Of a stretch of DNA of 20,150 nt, positions 7,891 to 15,083 are shown piece after piece. Each line of letters starts with the position of its first letter. Positions within the stretch are counted from its first letter, which is position 1. The notes under the pieces were generated by a model. That model saw only the letters and a list, made by a program, of their open reading frames with translations, had not been told where the DNA came from and searched no databases. This stretch comes from Sphingomonas sp. Its GTDB lineage: Bacteria; Pseudomonadota; Alphaproteobacteria; Sphingomonadales; Sphingomonadaceae. The position numbers were made by a program, and so were the translations under genes. Location: positions 1-20,150 of the forward strand of contig JAIERC010000316.1 of NCBI GenBank assembly GCA_019747165.1. Reading direction: 5' to 3'.

Positions 7891-9849
7891 ATGCTAGGCG
7901 TTTGTTACTATCCTGAACATTGGCCGGAGGAGCGCTGGGCGCAGGATGCCGTAAAAATGCGCGCGCTTGGCCTGACCACTGTGCGCATCGGCGAGTTTGC
8001 CTGGGGCAGGATGGAGCCCGATCCCGGCCGGTATGAGTTCGACTGGCTCGACCGCGCGATCGAAACTCTCGGCGCTGCCGGCATGCGTGTCGTTATCGGC
8101 ACGCCGACCGCGACTCCGCCCAAATGGCTGATCGATGCCCACCCCGAAATCCTCCCGGTCGATATTCACACCGGCAGCGTGCGCGGTTTCGGATCGCGGC
8201 GGCATTATGATTTTTCCTCCGAAACCTATCTGGCCGAGGCGCTGCGCATCACCAATGTGCTGGCCGAACGCTATGGCACCAACGGCCATGTGATCGGCTG
8301 GCAAACCGACAACGAGCTGTGCTGCCATGATACTGCGATGAGCGGATCGGTCGCCGCGCGCGATGCTTTTCGGCGGTGTTGCGCGGAACGCTATGGCACG
8401 ATCGAAGCGCTCAATGCAGCCTGGGGCAATGTGTTCTGGTCGATGGAATACCGCAGTTTCGACGAGATCGAACTGCCTATTCTCGCCGTGACCGAGACCA
8501 GCCCCTCGCATCGGCTGGCCTATCGGCGCTTTTCGTCAGACCAGGTGGCGCGCTGGCACGCAGCGATGGTGGCGGCGATTCGCGTCCACGCCCGCGATCA
8601 ATGGGTGACGCATAACTTCATCCCGATGGACATGACCGGGGTCGACAATTTTGCGATCTGCGAACCGCTCGATTTCGTCAGCTTCGACAGTTATCCGCTG
8701 GGCATCTCCGATATGGCGCTGGCCCGCGCACCGGCCGCCGAGATCAAGCCGTTCATGCGCACCGGATTGCCCGATCTTACCGCAATGTACCTCGATCAGA
8801 CGCGGGGCCTGTCCAAAGGGGCCTTCTGGATCATGGAGCAGCAGCCGGGGCCGGTGAACTGGGCACCGCATAACCCGATGCCCGCTCCCGGCATGGTGCG
8901 GCTGTGGACCTTGCAGGCGTTTGCGCATGGCGCCGCTTGTGTCAGCTATTTCCGCTGGCGACAGGCACCCTTTGCGCAGGAACAAATGCATGCAGGCCTG
9001 CTGCGCCCCGACCATGAACCCGCCGAGGCATGGCCCGAAATCGCGCAAGTGGCAGCCGAGCTTGAAGCGCTTGGATCGCTCGCGGAAAAAGCCCCGCAAA
9101 GCGCGGTGGCGCTGATCGTCGACATCGAATCGCGCTATGTCAGCGACATCGAAAAACAGGGCGCAGGCTATCGCTACGATCAGCAGGTCTATGCTTATTA
9201 CAGCGCGCTGCGCTCGCTCGGCCTCGATGTCGATTGCATCGCACCGGGCGATGACTTGGCGGGATACAAGATGGTCGTCATACCTGGCCTCGCCATGCCA
9301 GATGCTGTGGCGCTGGCAGCGCTGGAGGCGAGCGATGCGCTAATCCTGTTCGGCCCGCGATCGGGCGCGAAGACTCGGGAATTCACCGTACCCGATACGT
9401 TGGCACCGGGCTTGCTCCGCGGGCTTGTGCCCGTTCGCGTGCGCGCGGTCGAAACGCTGCGGCCCGATTGCAACGGCGTGCTGATCGCGGGCAATCAGCA
9501 ATTCGAATGCGGCACGTGGTGCGAGCTTCTCGACGTTATGGGCGGCGAGGTGCTGGCGACGTACGAGACCGGAGCGGCTGCTGTAGTGCGGAACGGACGC
9601 ACGACCTATATCGGCTGCGTTACCGATGACGCCTATCTGCGGCAGATGTTCGAAGGTCTGGCGGCGCAGGCGGGGCTGGCGACCACGGCGCTGCCAGCGA
9701 CACTCCGGCTGCGGCGACGCGGCACGATGATGTTCGCGTTCAACTATGCGCCCGAACCGGTCGACGCGCCAACGCCCGAATCCGCCGACTTCATTATCGG
9801 CACGCGCAGTGTGCCGGCTTATGGCGTTTCGGTGTGGCGCACCGGATAA
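7891..9849 (+). CDS. Beta-galactosidase, GH42 family
   Basis: A 652-residue GH42 beta-galactosidase that removes terminal beta-galactose. It opens with the family signature LGVCYYPEHWPEERW, then VRIGEFAW (31-38) and ATPPKWL (74-80). The acid/base Glu142 lies in GWQTDNELCCHD, and the nucleophile Glu316 lies in AFWIMEQQPGPVNWAP. The C-terminal part (about 390-652) matches the trimerisation and beta-sandwich domains, including a stretch starting SAVALIVDIESRYV. The ATG at 7891 follows GGGGGG. With no signal peptide it should act in the cytoplasm, like the adjacent GH36 enzyme. It is the first gene of a plus-strand pair with the SSS symporter 61 bp downstream. Catalytic residues are all present. 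Confidence 0.95.
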   Translation: MLGVCYYPEHWPEERWAQDAVKMRALGLTTVRIGEFAWGRMEPDPGRYEFDWLDRAIETLGAAGMRVVIGTPTATPPKWLIDAHPEILPVDIHTGSVRGFGSRRHYDFSSETYLAEALRITNVLAERYGTNGHVIGWQTDNELCCHDTAMSGSVAARDAFRRCCAERYGTIEALNAAWGNVFWSMEYRSFDEIELPILAVTETSPSHRLAYRRFSSDQVARWHAAMVAAIRVHARDQWVTHNFIPMDMTGVDNFAICEPLDFVSFDSYPLGISDMALARAPAAEIKPFMRTGLPDLTAMYLDQTRGLSKGAFWIMEQQPGPVNWAPHNPMPAPGMVRLWTLQAFAHGAACVSYFRWRQAPFAQEQMHAGLLRPDHEPAEAWPEIAQVAAELEALGSLAEKAPQSAVALIVDIESRYVSDIEKQGAGYRYDQQVYAYYSALRSLGLDVDCIAPGDDLAGYKMVVIPGLAMPDAVALAALEASDALILFGPRSGAKTREFTVPDTLAPGLLRGLVPVRVRAVETLRPDCNGVLIAGNQQFECGTWCELLDVMGGEVLATYETGAAAVVRNGRTTYIGCVTDDAYLRQMFEGLAAQAGLATTALPATLRLRRRGTMMFAFNYAPEPVDAPTPESADFIIGTRSVPAYGVSVWRTG

Positions 9850-9871
9850 GCCATCACCACAAGAGAGGCGA

Positions 9872-9899
9872 CGGACCGATCATAACGGACCGCGGACCG
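9872..9899 (+). repeat. Triple CGGACCG repeat
   Basis: CGGACCG occurs three times in 28 bp (9872-9878, 9886-9892, 9893-9899). Each copy is itself an odd-centred palindrome (CGG-A-CCG). It lies in the 61-bp gap between the beta-galactosidase and symporter genes, just before the AGAGG ribosome site of the latter. It could form a small mRNA hairpin or be a protein site; no function can be assigned. Confidence 0.4.
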
Positions 9900-9910
9900 A
9901 AAGAGGATGA

Positions 9911-11380
9911 ATGATGGCCATTGGCAGCGCAGCGCAGTTCGTAGTTTTCAGCCTGGTCATGGCGCTTATTGGCGGGCTGACATGGTGGAAATGCAGGTCG
10001 CCCCATGCGCGCAGCAAGGATGAAAGCCGCGAGTTCTTTCTCGCCAGCGGCGGGCTGACCTGGGTTTATGTCGCGGGGTCGATCACGATCACCAATCTGG
10101 GCACCGAACAGCTGGTGGGCAATAATGGCGGGCAGACGCTGATCCTCGCGTGGTGGGAACTGGCCGGTTTTATCGGCTTGCTGATCCTCGCGCTCGTGTT
10201 TGTGCCGATCTACTACCGCAACAATTGCACCACGACCACCGAACTGCTTGAAAAACGCTATAACGACGGCCGCATCCGCACCATGATCTCGGTGTTGTTC
10301 ATGAGCGGCTATGTCTTCATCAGTATGCCATCGGCGCTCTATACCGGATCCCTGTTTCTTCAGACCGTGTTCGGCATACAGGCCCCGCAGATGGTGCTGG
10401 GCACGGGAATAGCCATTCTGGGCGGCTGTTACGGCTTGCTGGGCGGGCTGCGCGCGGTTGCGGTTTCGGAAACCTTTGCCGGCGTCGGCCTGCTGGTGAT
10501 CTGTTCCGCGCTGGTGCTGCTGGCACTGGGCGCGGTCAATTTTGACCTGAGCGGGATCCCGGCCGACCGGGTGACGCTGATTGGCAGCCCCGACAGCCCG
10601 ATTCCGTGGCCGACCTTGTTTACCGGCATGATCTTCATCCAGATCTTCTACTGGTCGACAAATCAGGCAATCACGCAGCGGGCAATGGCATCCCCCTCTG
10701 TCCGCGAAGCGCAAAAGGGTGTGCTGGCGGCCGCGGCCATCCGCATCATGATCGTCCCGGCCATTGTCGTGCTGCCTGGCGTGGTCGCCTACAAGCTTTA
10801 TGGCAATATCGGCGACCGGGCGTTTGGCACCCTGATCGGCGATCTGCTTCCGCCGTGGATGTCAGGCGTGTTTGCCGCGATCCTGGTAACCAGCGTGGCG
10901 ACCCACTTCGTCGCAGTGCTCAACTCGGCGGCGGCGCTGTATGTGTGCGACATCCATCAGAAATATGTAAACCCCAAAGCGTCGGTCGGCCGGGTCAATG
11001 CCATCATATCGGTGCTGTGCATCCTGATCGCGATCGCGATGATCCCGGTCTATTCCAATGCGACGAGCATCATCAATCTCCTGCAGCAAATCAACGGCCT
11101 GCTCAGCATGCCGATCCTCAGCGCGTTCATTGTCGGATTGCTGTTTGCCGAGGTTGAGGCAATGGCAGCGATTGCCGGGGTGGTGTTCGGCGTGCTGCTC
11201 TATGCGTTCTTCACATTCGTCTATGCGCCATTCGGGCTGCATTACATCCACCTGATGCTGGTCACCCTGATCCTGACGGTGAGCTTCGCGCTAATCGTCA
11301 ACCGCGTGATCTTTGGACGGACAGCCCGGTTCGTCGGCTTCAAGGGCGCGTTTCTGGAGGTTGATCGCGCGGCTTCATGA
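9911..11380 (+). CDS. SSS-family sodium:galactose-like symporter
   Basis: A 489-residue inner-membrane solute:sodium symporter of the vSGLT/SglT type. Strongly hydrophobic helices are spread through the whole length (for example 8-25, 80-100, 124-140, 160-180, 188-208, 275-296, 315-333). NLGTEQLVG (63-71) aligns with the vSGLT NISAEQFIG region, whose Gln contacts galactose. YWSTNQAITQR (247-257) aligns with the segment that holds the galactose-binding Asn. SVATHFVAVLNSAAALY (328-344) matches the sodium-site helix. Two ATGs (9911 and 9914) follow AAGAGGATGA; the first is used here. It lies directly after the GH42 gene and is probably cotranscribed. It is the only inner-membrane transporter in the locus and ends 29 bp before the convergent SDR stop. 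Galactose or a galactoside is the likely substrate. Confidence 0.9.
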   Translation: MMAIGSAAQFVVFSLVMALIGGLTWWKCRSPHARSKDESREFFLASGGLTWVYVAGSITITNLGTEQLVGNNGGQTLILAWWELAGFIGLLILALVFVPIYYRNNCTTTTELLEKRYNDGRIRTMISVLFMSGYVFISMPSALYTGSLFLQTVFGIQAPQMVLGTGIAILGGCYGLLGGLRAVAVSETFAGVGLLVICSALVLLALGAVNFDLSGIPADRVTLIGSPDSPIPWPTLFTGMIFIQIFYWSTNQAITQRAMASPSVREAQKGVLAAAAIRIMIVPAIVVLPGVVAYKLYGNIGDRAFGTLIGDLLPPWMSGVFAAILVTSVATHFVAVLNSAAALYVCDIHQKYVNPKASVGRVNAIISVLCILIAIAMIPVYSNATSIINLLQQINGLLSMPILSAFIVGLLFAEVEAMAAIAGVVFGVLLYAFFTFVYAPFGLHYIHLMLVTLILTVSFALIVNRVIFGRTARFVGFKGAFLEVDRAAS

Positions 11381-11409
11381 GGCGATGCCGAGCGCTTGAA
11401 TACCCCCAA

Positions 11410-12255
11410 TCAGCCCATGACGCGGCCGCCATCGATGATCAGCGCCTGGCCGGTGATCATCGAAGAGGCGCGCGAGGCCAGGAACAGCGCGGATTCGGCA
11501 ACGTCGCAGCCGGTGATCAGGGTTTTGAGGCTTTGCGCGTCAATGCACTCCTGCACTGCGTCGGAGGTCATCCACAGCGACTTCTGGCGCTCGGTCACCA
11601 CCCAACCTGGGATCAGTGCGTTGACCCGGATCTGGTCGGGGCCAAGTTCGCGCGCGAGCGAGCGGGTCAGCCCGATGATCGCTGCCTTGGCGGTGACATA
11701 GGCGGGATAGCCCGACAGGCCGAGATAGGATGAATTCGAGCCAACATTGATGATCGCGCCATGCCCGCGCTCGCGCATTCCGCCAACCACGGCTTGCGCG
11801 GTGAAGAAGTGCGGCCGCAAGTTCGTCGCCAGCGAATCATCCCATGCCTCGACCGACAAAGCATCGATCGTATGGCGATCATCGCGCGCGGCGTTATTGA
11901 TCAGGCAGTCGACCGCCCCGAAATCGTCGCTAAAGTCAGTGATCGCGGCTTGAAGCGCGGTGACATCGCGAATGTCGCAGGCGCGAAACCACGGCCGCTT
12001 GCCCAGCTGGGCCGCGATGGCATCGACCAGAGCCTCGCCCCCCGCCTCCGACAAAGACACAAAGCCGACCTCGGCGCCAACGGCCGCGAAGGCATGGACC
12101 AAATAAGCCCCGATCCCGGATCCGCCACCGGAGATGAAAACCCGGCTGGACGCAAGATCAGCATAGCGCGTATACCCAAAATCCGTCACGCCTTCTGCCG
12201 CTATGGCCTTGGATTGCGCCGGTAGATTTGCATCGCCGTCGTGCTCGTCGCTCAT
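11410..12255 (-). CDS. SDR oxidoreductase, probable galactose 1-dehydrogenase
   Basis: A 281-residue classical short-chain dehydrogenase/reductase. The Rossmann NAD(P) motif is SGGGSGIG (42-49), followed by DIRD (94-97), NNAA (120-123), the active-site Asn region LATNLRP, and the catalytic Ser173 with Tyr186-x3-Lys190 (AYVTAK). The C-terminus carries IPGWV and MITGQALIIDGG. An N-terminal extension of about 35 residues precedes the fold. The ATG at 12255-12253 follows GGGAGAGGG; an upstream TTG at 12297 is less likely. It faces away from the dehydratase operon across a shared promoter region. The pathway needs an enzyme to oxidise galactose to galactonolactone, and this is the only dehydrogenase present, so galactose dehydrogenase is the best inference. 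Sequence alone does not distinguish galactose from other aldose or polyol substrates. Confidence 0.8.
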   Translation of the reverse strand: MSDEHDGDANLPAQSKAIAAEGVTDFGYTRYADLASSRVFISGGGSGIGAYLVHAFAAVGAEVGFVSLSEAGGEALVDAIAAQLGKRPWFRACDIRDVTALQAAITDFSDDFGAVDCLINNAARDDRHTIDALSVEAWDDSLATNLRPHFFTAQAVVGGMRERGHGAIINVGSNSSYLGLSGYPAYVTAKAAIIGLTRSLARELGPDQIRVNALIPGWVVTERQKSLWMTSDAVQECIDAQSLKTLITGCDVAESALFLASRASSMITGQALIIDGGRVMG

Positions 12256-12288
12256 TGCCGAACCCTCTCCCTCATCCGCTCGGGCCAC

Positions 12289-12317
12289 TTTACACAAATG
12301 AGCAGATATTATATGAT
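12289..12317 (+). promoter_or_regulatory. Predicted promoter of the galactonate catabolic operon
   Basis: TTTACA (12289-12294) and TATGAT (12312-12317) are separated by 17 bp. Each matches the sigma-70 hexamer consensus at five of six bases. Transcription would begin near 12324, placing the palindrome and the leader ORF inside the transcript. The -10 hexamer lies within the palindromic AT-rich element, which fits repressor control. Confidence 0.5.
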
Positions 12318-12320
12318 AAT
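12308..12320. promoter_or_regulatory. Candidate operator, copy A (palindromic AT-rich element)
   Basis: ATTATATGATAAT is a perfect inverted repeat of 5-bp arms around a 3-bp centre. It sits between the divergent SDR and dehydratase genes and covers the predicted plus-strand -10. On the minus strand it offers TATAAT as a possible -10 for the SDR gene. Related copies occur in the two other divergent regions. Short inverted repeats of this kind suit GntR/FCD repressors, and one is encoded at the end of this operon; the link is inferred. Confidence 0.5.
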
Positions 12321-12340
12321 TTTATCGATTGATGTGGCCT

Positions 12341-12360
12341 AGGAAGCGCATGCGTTTCCT
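12341..12360. promoter_or_regulatory. 20-bp near-perfect palindrome in operon leader
   Basis: AGGAAGCGCATGCGTTTCCT pairs at nine of ten symmetrical positions; the tenth is G opposite T, which still pairs as G-U in RNA. It lies downstream of the predicted start of transcription. It contains both the AGGA ribosome site (12341-12344) and the ATG (12350-12352) of a leader ORF. As DNA it could be an operator. As RNA it could form a stem that hides the leader ORF's ribosome site and start. Confidence 0.55.
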
Positions 12361-12406
12361 GCGTAAACATTGTCCAACAGCACCGAAAAGGCTCGATCAG
12401 TCATAA
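12350..12406 (+). CDS. Putative 18-residue leader peptide ORF
   Basis: The ATG at 12350 has AGGA at a 5-nt gap and opens an 18-codon frame, MRFLRKHCPTAPKRLDQS. Its stop TAA at 12404-12406 overlaps the dehydratase start ATG at 12406 (TAATG). The peptide is basic and resembles nothing I recognise. Its likely role, if real, is translational coupling: the dehydratase ATG has no well-spaced ribosome site of its own (the nearest AAGG is 14 nt away). There is no codon-use or conservation evidence, so this remains a hypothesis. Confidence 0.4.
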   Translation: MRFLRKHCPTAPKRLDQS

Positions 12407-14145
12407 TGCCGGACGGCAGTCGCCCAACCAAGCCCCTTCGCAGCGCGCACAGCTATGGCAAGATGGATCGCGACGGGTTCATCCACCGCAGCTGGATGAA
12501 GATCGAGGGCTTGCCCGACGATGTGTTCGATGGCCGACCCGTGATCGGCATCTGCAATACCTGGTCGCAACTCACGCCGTGCAACATTCACTTGCGCGAC
12601 ATTGCCGAACATGTCGCTCGCGGGGTTTGGGAAGCAGGCGGGCTCCCCCTTGAATTTCCTGCGATGTCGCTTGGCGAAACGCAGATGCGGCCGACAGCGA
12701 TGCTCTTTCGCAACCTGTTGGCGATGGAAGTAGAGGAATCGATCCGCGGCAATCCGATCGATGGCGTGGTGCTGCTCGGCGGCTGCGACAAGACGACGCC
12801 CGGGCAGTTGATGGGCGCGGCCAGCGTGGATCTGCCGACGATCGTTGTCTCCTCGGGGCCAATGCTCAATGGCAAGTTCAAGGGCCGCGACATTGGCTCA
12901 GGCACAGACGTGTGGCGCTTTTCCGAGGATGTGCGCGCCGGACAGATGCCGATGAGCGATTTTTTGGCCGCCGAAAGCGGCATGTCACGCTCGCCCGGCA
13001 CGTGCATGACGATGGGCACAGCATCGACAGTGGCCTGTCTGACCGAGGCCATGGGCCTGTCGCTGGCCTATAACGGAACCATCCCGGCGGTCGATTCGCG
13101 CCGCCGAACGATGGCGCATCACACAGGTCGGCGGATCGTCAGCATGGTCCGCGAGGATGTCTGCCTCTCAAGCATCGCCACGCGCGCCGCCTTTGAAAAT
13201 GCGATCAAAGTCCACGCCGCTATCGGCGGATCGACCAATGCCATTCTGCATTTGCTGGCATTGGCAGGCAGGCTCGGCGTGCCGTTGTCGCTCGACGATT
13301 TCGACCTGTTGGCGCGCGATGTGCCCTTGCTCGTCGATCTACAGCCCTCGGGCCGATTCCTAATGGAGGATTTCCATTATGCTGGTGGGCTGCCGGCGCT
13401 GATGGCGGCTATGGCGCCGATCCTGGATCTTACCGCGCCGACAGCGAGCGGTCGGCCACTGGGCGAGATTATCGCCGGCAAGGAAATTTACAACGATGCG
13501 GTGATCCGCTCGGTTGCCGATCCGGCGAAACCTGAATCAGGGCTTTGGGTGCTGCGCGGCAATCTTGCTCCGCTCGGTGCGATCGTAAAGCCAAGCGCGG
13601 GTACGCCGGAATTGCTCCACCATCGCGGCCGGGCGGTGGTTTTTGAATCGATCGAGGATTTCAAAGCGCGGATCGATGATCCCGATCTATCTGTCGATAA
13701 GGATTCCATCCTGGTGCTGAAAGGCTGCGGACCCAAGGGATATCCCGGCATGCCCGAGGTTGGCAACATGCCGCTTCCGGCCAAGCTGCTCGAACAGGGG
13801 GTGCGCGATATGGTCCGCCTTTCAGATGCGCGGATGAGCGGCACCGCTTTTGGCACTGTTATCCTCCACATTGCACCCGAAGCATCGGCAGGCGGCCCGC
13901 TCGCCATCGTCCAGAACGGCGATGAGATCCTGTTTGATGGCGCCAATCGCCGTCTCGAACTCTTGATTGACGAGTCCGAAATGGCCCGGCGTCTGGCCGC
14001 TTGGGAAACGCAACCCAAACCGGTCCTCGCGACGCGCGGCTATGCGCGGCTTTACATCGAGCATGTGCTTCAGGCCGATCAGGGTTGCGATCTGGATTTT
14101 CTGGTCGGCAGCAGCGGCAGCGTCGTCACGCGCGAATCGCATTGA
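12406..14145 (+). CDS. IlvD/EDD dehydratase, probable D-galactonate (L-arabinonate-type) dehydratase
   Basis: A 579-residue [2Fe-2S] sugar-acid dehydratase that here most likely converts D-galactonate to 2-dehydro-3-deoxy-D-galactonate. From the ATG at 12406 the cluster ligands are Cys59 (LTPC), Cys127 (GGCDKTTP) and Cys200 (GTCMTMGTAST), with Asp128-Lys129 at the metal site. As far as I recall, this numbering is identical to the characterised Rhizobium L-arabinonate dehydratase, which also accepts D-galactonate and D-fuconate. That match is the main reason for choosing this start over a TTG at 12370 without a ribosome site. Other family motifs are GSGTDVWRFSE, IGGSTNA and the C-terminal GPKGYPGMPEVGNM and SDARMSGTAFGTV. 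It opens the operon and overlaps the kinase start by one base (TGATG). In E. coli the equivalent step uses the unrelated enolase-type DgoD. Confidence 0.9.
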   Translation: MPDGSRPTKPLRSAHSYGKMDRDGFIHRSWMKIEGLPDDVFDGRPVIGICNTWSQLTPCNIHLRDIAEHVARGVWEAGGLPLEFPAMSLGETQMRPTAMLFRNLLAMEVEESIRGNPIDGVVLLGGCDKTTPGQLMGAASVDLPTIVVSSGPMLNGKFKGRDIGSGTDVWRFSEDVRAGQMPMSDFLAAESGMSRSPGTCMTMGTASTVACLTEAMGLSLAYNGTIPAVDSRRRTMAHHTGRRIVSMVREDVCLSSIATRAAFENAIKVHAAIGGSTNAILHLLALAGRLGVPLSLDDFDLLARDVPLLVDLQPSGRFLMEDFHYAGGLPALMAAMAPILDLTAPTASGRPLGEIIAGKEIYNDAVIRSVADPAKPESGLWVLRGNLAPLGAIVKPSAGTPELLHHRGRAVVFESIEDFKARIDDPDLSVDKDSILVLKGCGPKGYPGMPEVGNMPLPAKLLEQGVRDMVRLSDARMSGTAFGTVILHIAPEASAGGPLAIVQNGDEILFDGANRRLELLIDESEMARRLAAWETQPKPVLATRGYARLYIEHVLQADQGCDLDFLVGSSGSVVTRESH

Positions 14146-15083
14146 TGGCTGGCGGATCGGGGCTGTTGGTCCTCGGCGATTGGGGAACGAGCCATTTGCG
14201 GCTTTGGCTGTGCGATGGTGATTCAGTGCTCGATACGCGCGCCGGACCGGGGCTAGCGCCGCTTAATGCGGCGGGGCATCGTCCCGCTGAGGTCTTTGTG
14301 GCCGAAATCTCACCGTGGCGACGCGCGCACGGCGCGCTTGGCGCGCTGCTCTGCGGGATGATCGGGTCCAATATCGGCTGGGCCGACGCGGGATATGTCG
14401 CGTGCCCCGCCGCACCGCAGGATTTAGCCGATGCGGTAATCGAAGTGACCGCCAGCGACGGGGCGCACTGCCTGATCGTGCCGGGCCTGGCCTGCAGCGG
14501 TCTGCTGGGCGGGCCAGATGTGATGCGCGGCGAAGAAACCCAGATCGTGGGCGCGCTCGCGCTGCTACCCGGTCTGACAACTGGCCGCCACCTGCTGTGT
14601 CTGCCTGGCACGCACAGCAAATGGGCGATTGTCGAACAGGGGGCGACGATTGCCTTTCAGACAGCGCTGACGGGGGAATTGTTCGCCGTGCTTCAGGCCA
14701 ACAGCATCCTGCTCGCGCGCAACCTGATGCCTGCCAGCGATGAGGGCTTCGATGAAGGGGTGGCGCGGGTGCGCGATGCCGGGCCTGAGCACGTTCTGCA
14801 ATTGCTGTTCGAAACACGCAGTCGCCAACTCCGCTTGGGAATGACGCCAGCGCATGCCACCGGATTTCTTTCGGGCCTGCTGGTTGGTGCCGAAATCGCT
14901 GCGATGGCCGGGTTGGCCACCGCGGCACCCGGATCGGTCGTACTGGTCGGCGCGCCGCCGCTGACCGCGCTCTATGCCCGCGCCCTTGCGGTATTCGGGC
15001 ACCAGGCAAGCGCTATCGATGGCGAGCTGGCGGCGCGCACCGGCTTGCAGCGCCTGCACACTTTGAGGAGTGATGGATCATGA
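14145..15083 (+). CDS. dgoK: 2-dehydro-3-deoxygalactonokinase
   Basis: A 312-residue kinase of the DgoK family (PF05035) that phosphorylates 2-dehydro-3-deoxygalactonate at C6 using ATP. The N-terminal LGDWGTSHLRLWL (about residues 9-21) is the family's nucleotide-binding signature. Further matches are GMIGSNIGW, VPGL, DVMRGEETQIVGAL, LLCLPGTHSKWA and FLSGLLVGAEI. The start ATG at 14145 overlaps the dehydratase TGA by one base; the frame is open further upstream but only inside the dehydratase. Its own TGA overlaps the aldolase ATG by 4 nt. Placement between a dehydratase and a KDPGal-type aldolase supports the assignment strongly. Confidence 0.93.
   Translation: MAGGSGLLVLGDWGTSHLRLWLCDGDSVLDTRAGPGLAPLNAAGHRPAEVFVAEISPWRRAHGALGALLCGMIGSNIGWADAGYVACPAAPQDLADAVIEVTASDGAHCLIVPGLACSGLLGGPDVMRGEETQIVGALALLPGLTTGRHLLCLPGTHSKWAIVEQGATIAFQTALTGELFAVLQANSILLARNLMPASDEGFDEGVARVRDAGPEHVLQLLFETRSRQLRLGMTPAHATGFLSGLLVGAEIAAMAGLATAAPGSVVLVGAPPLTALYARALAVFGHQASAIDGELAARTGLQRLHTLRSDGS

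Noticed and set aside
9854..10714. 286-codon minus-strand frame opposite the symporter
   Set aside because: The plus strand encodes an SSS transporter with helices and sugar-site motifs. The antisense product is rich in charged residues, as expected for the complement of membrane-protein codons.
11381..11409. Possible bidirectional terminator between the convergent symporter and SDR genes
   Set aside because: The 29-bp gap contains no stem of useful length and no T-tract in either direction.
12370..12405. TTG start giving a 12-residue longer dehydratase
   Set aside because: There is no ribosome site before it, and the ATG at 12406 reproduces the N-terminal length and cysteine numbering of the characterised homologue.
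14001..14144. Upstream ATG for the kinase inside the dehydratase gene
   Set aside because: It would add 48 residues that overlap dehydratase codons and match no kinase. The DWGTS motif starts right after the ATG at 14145.
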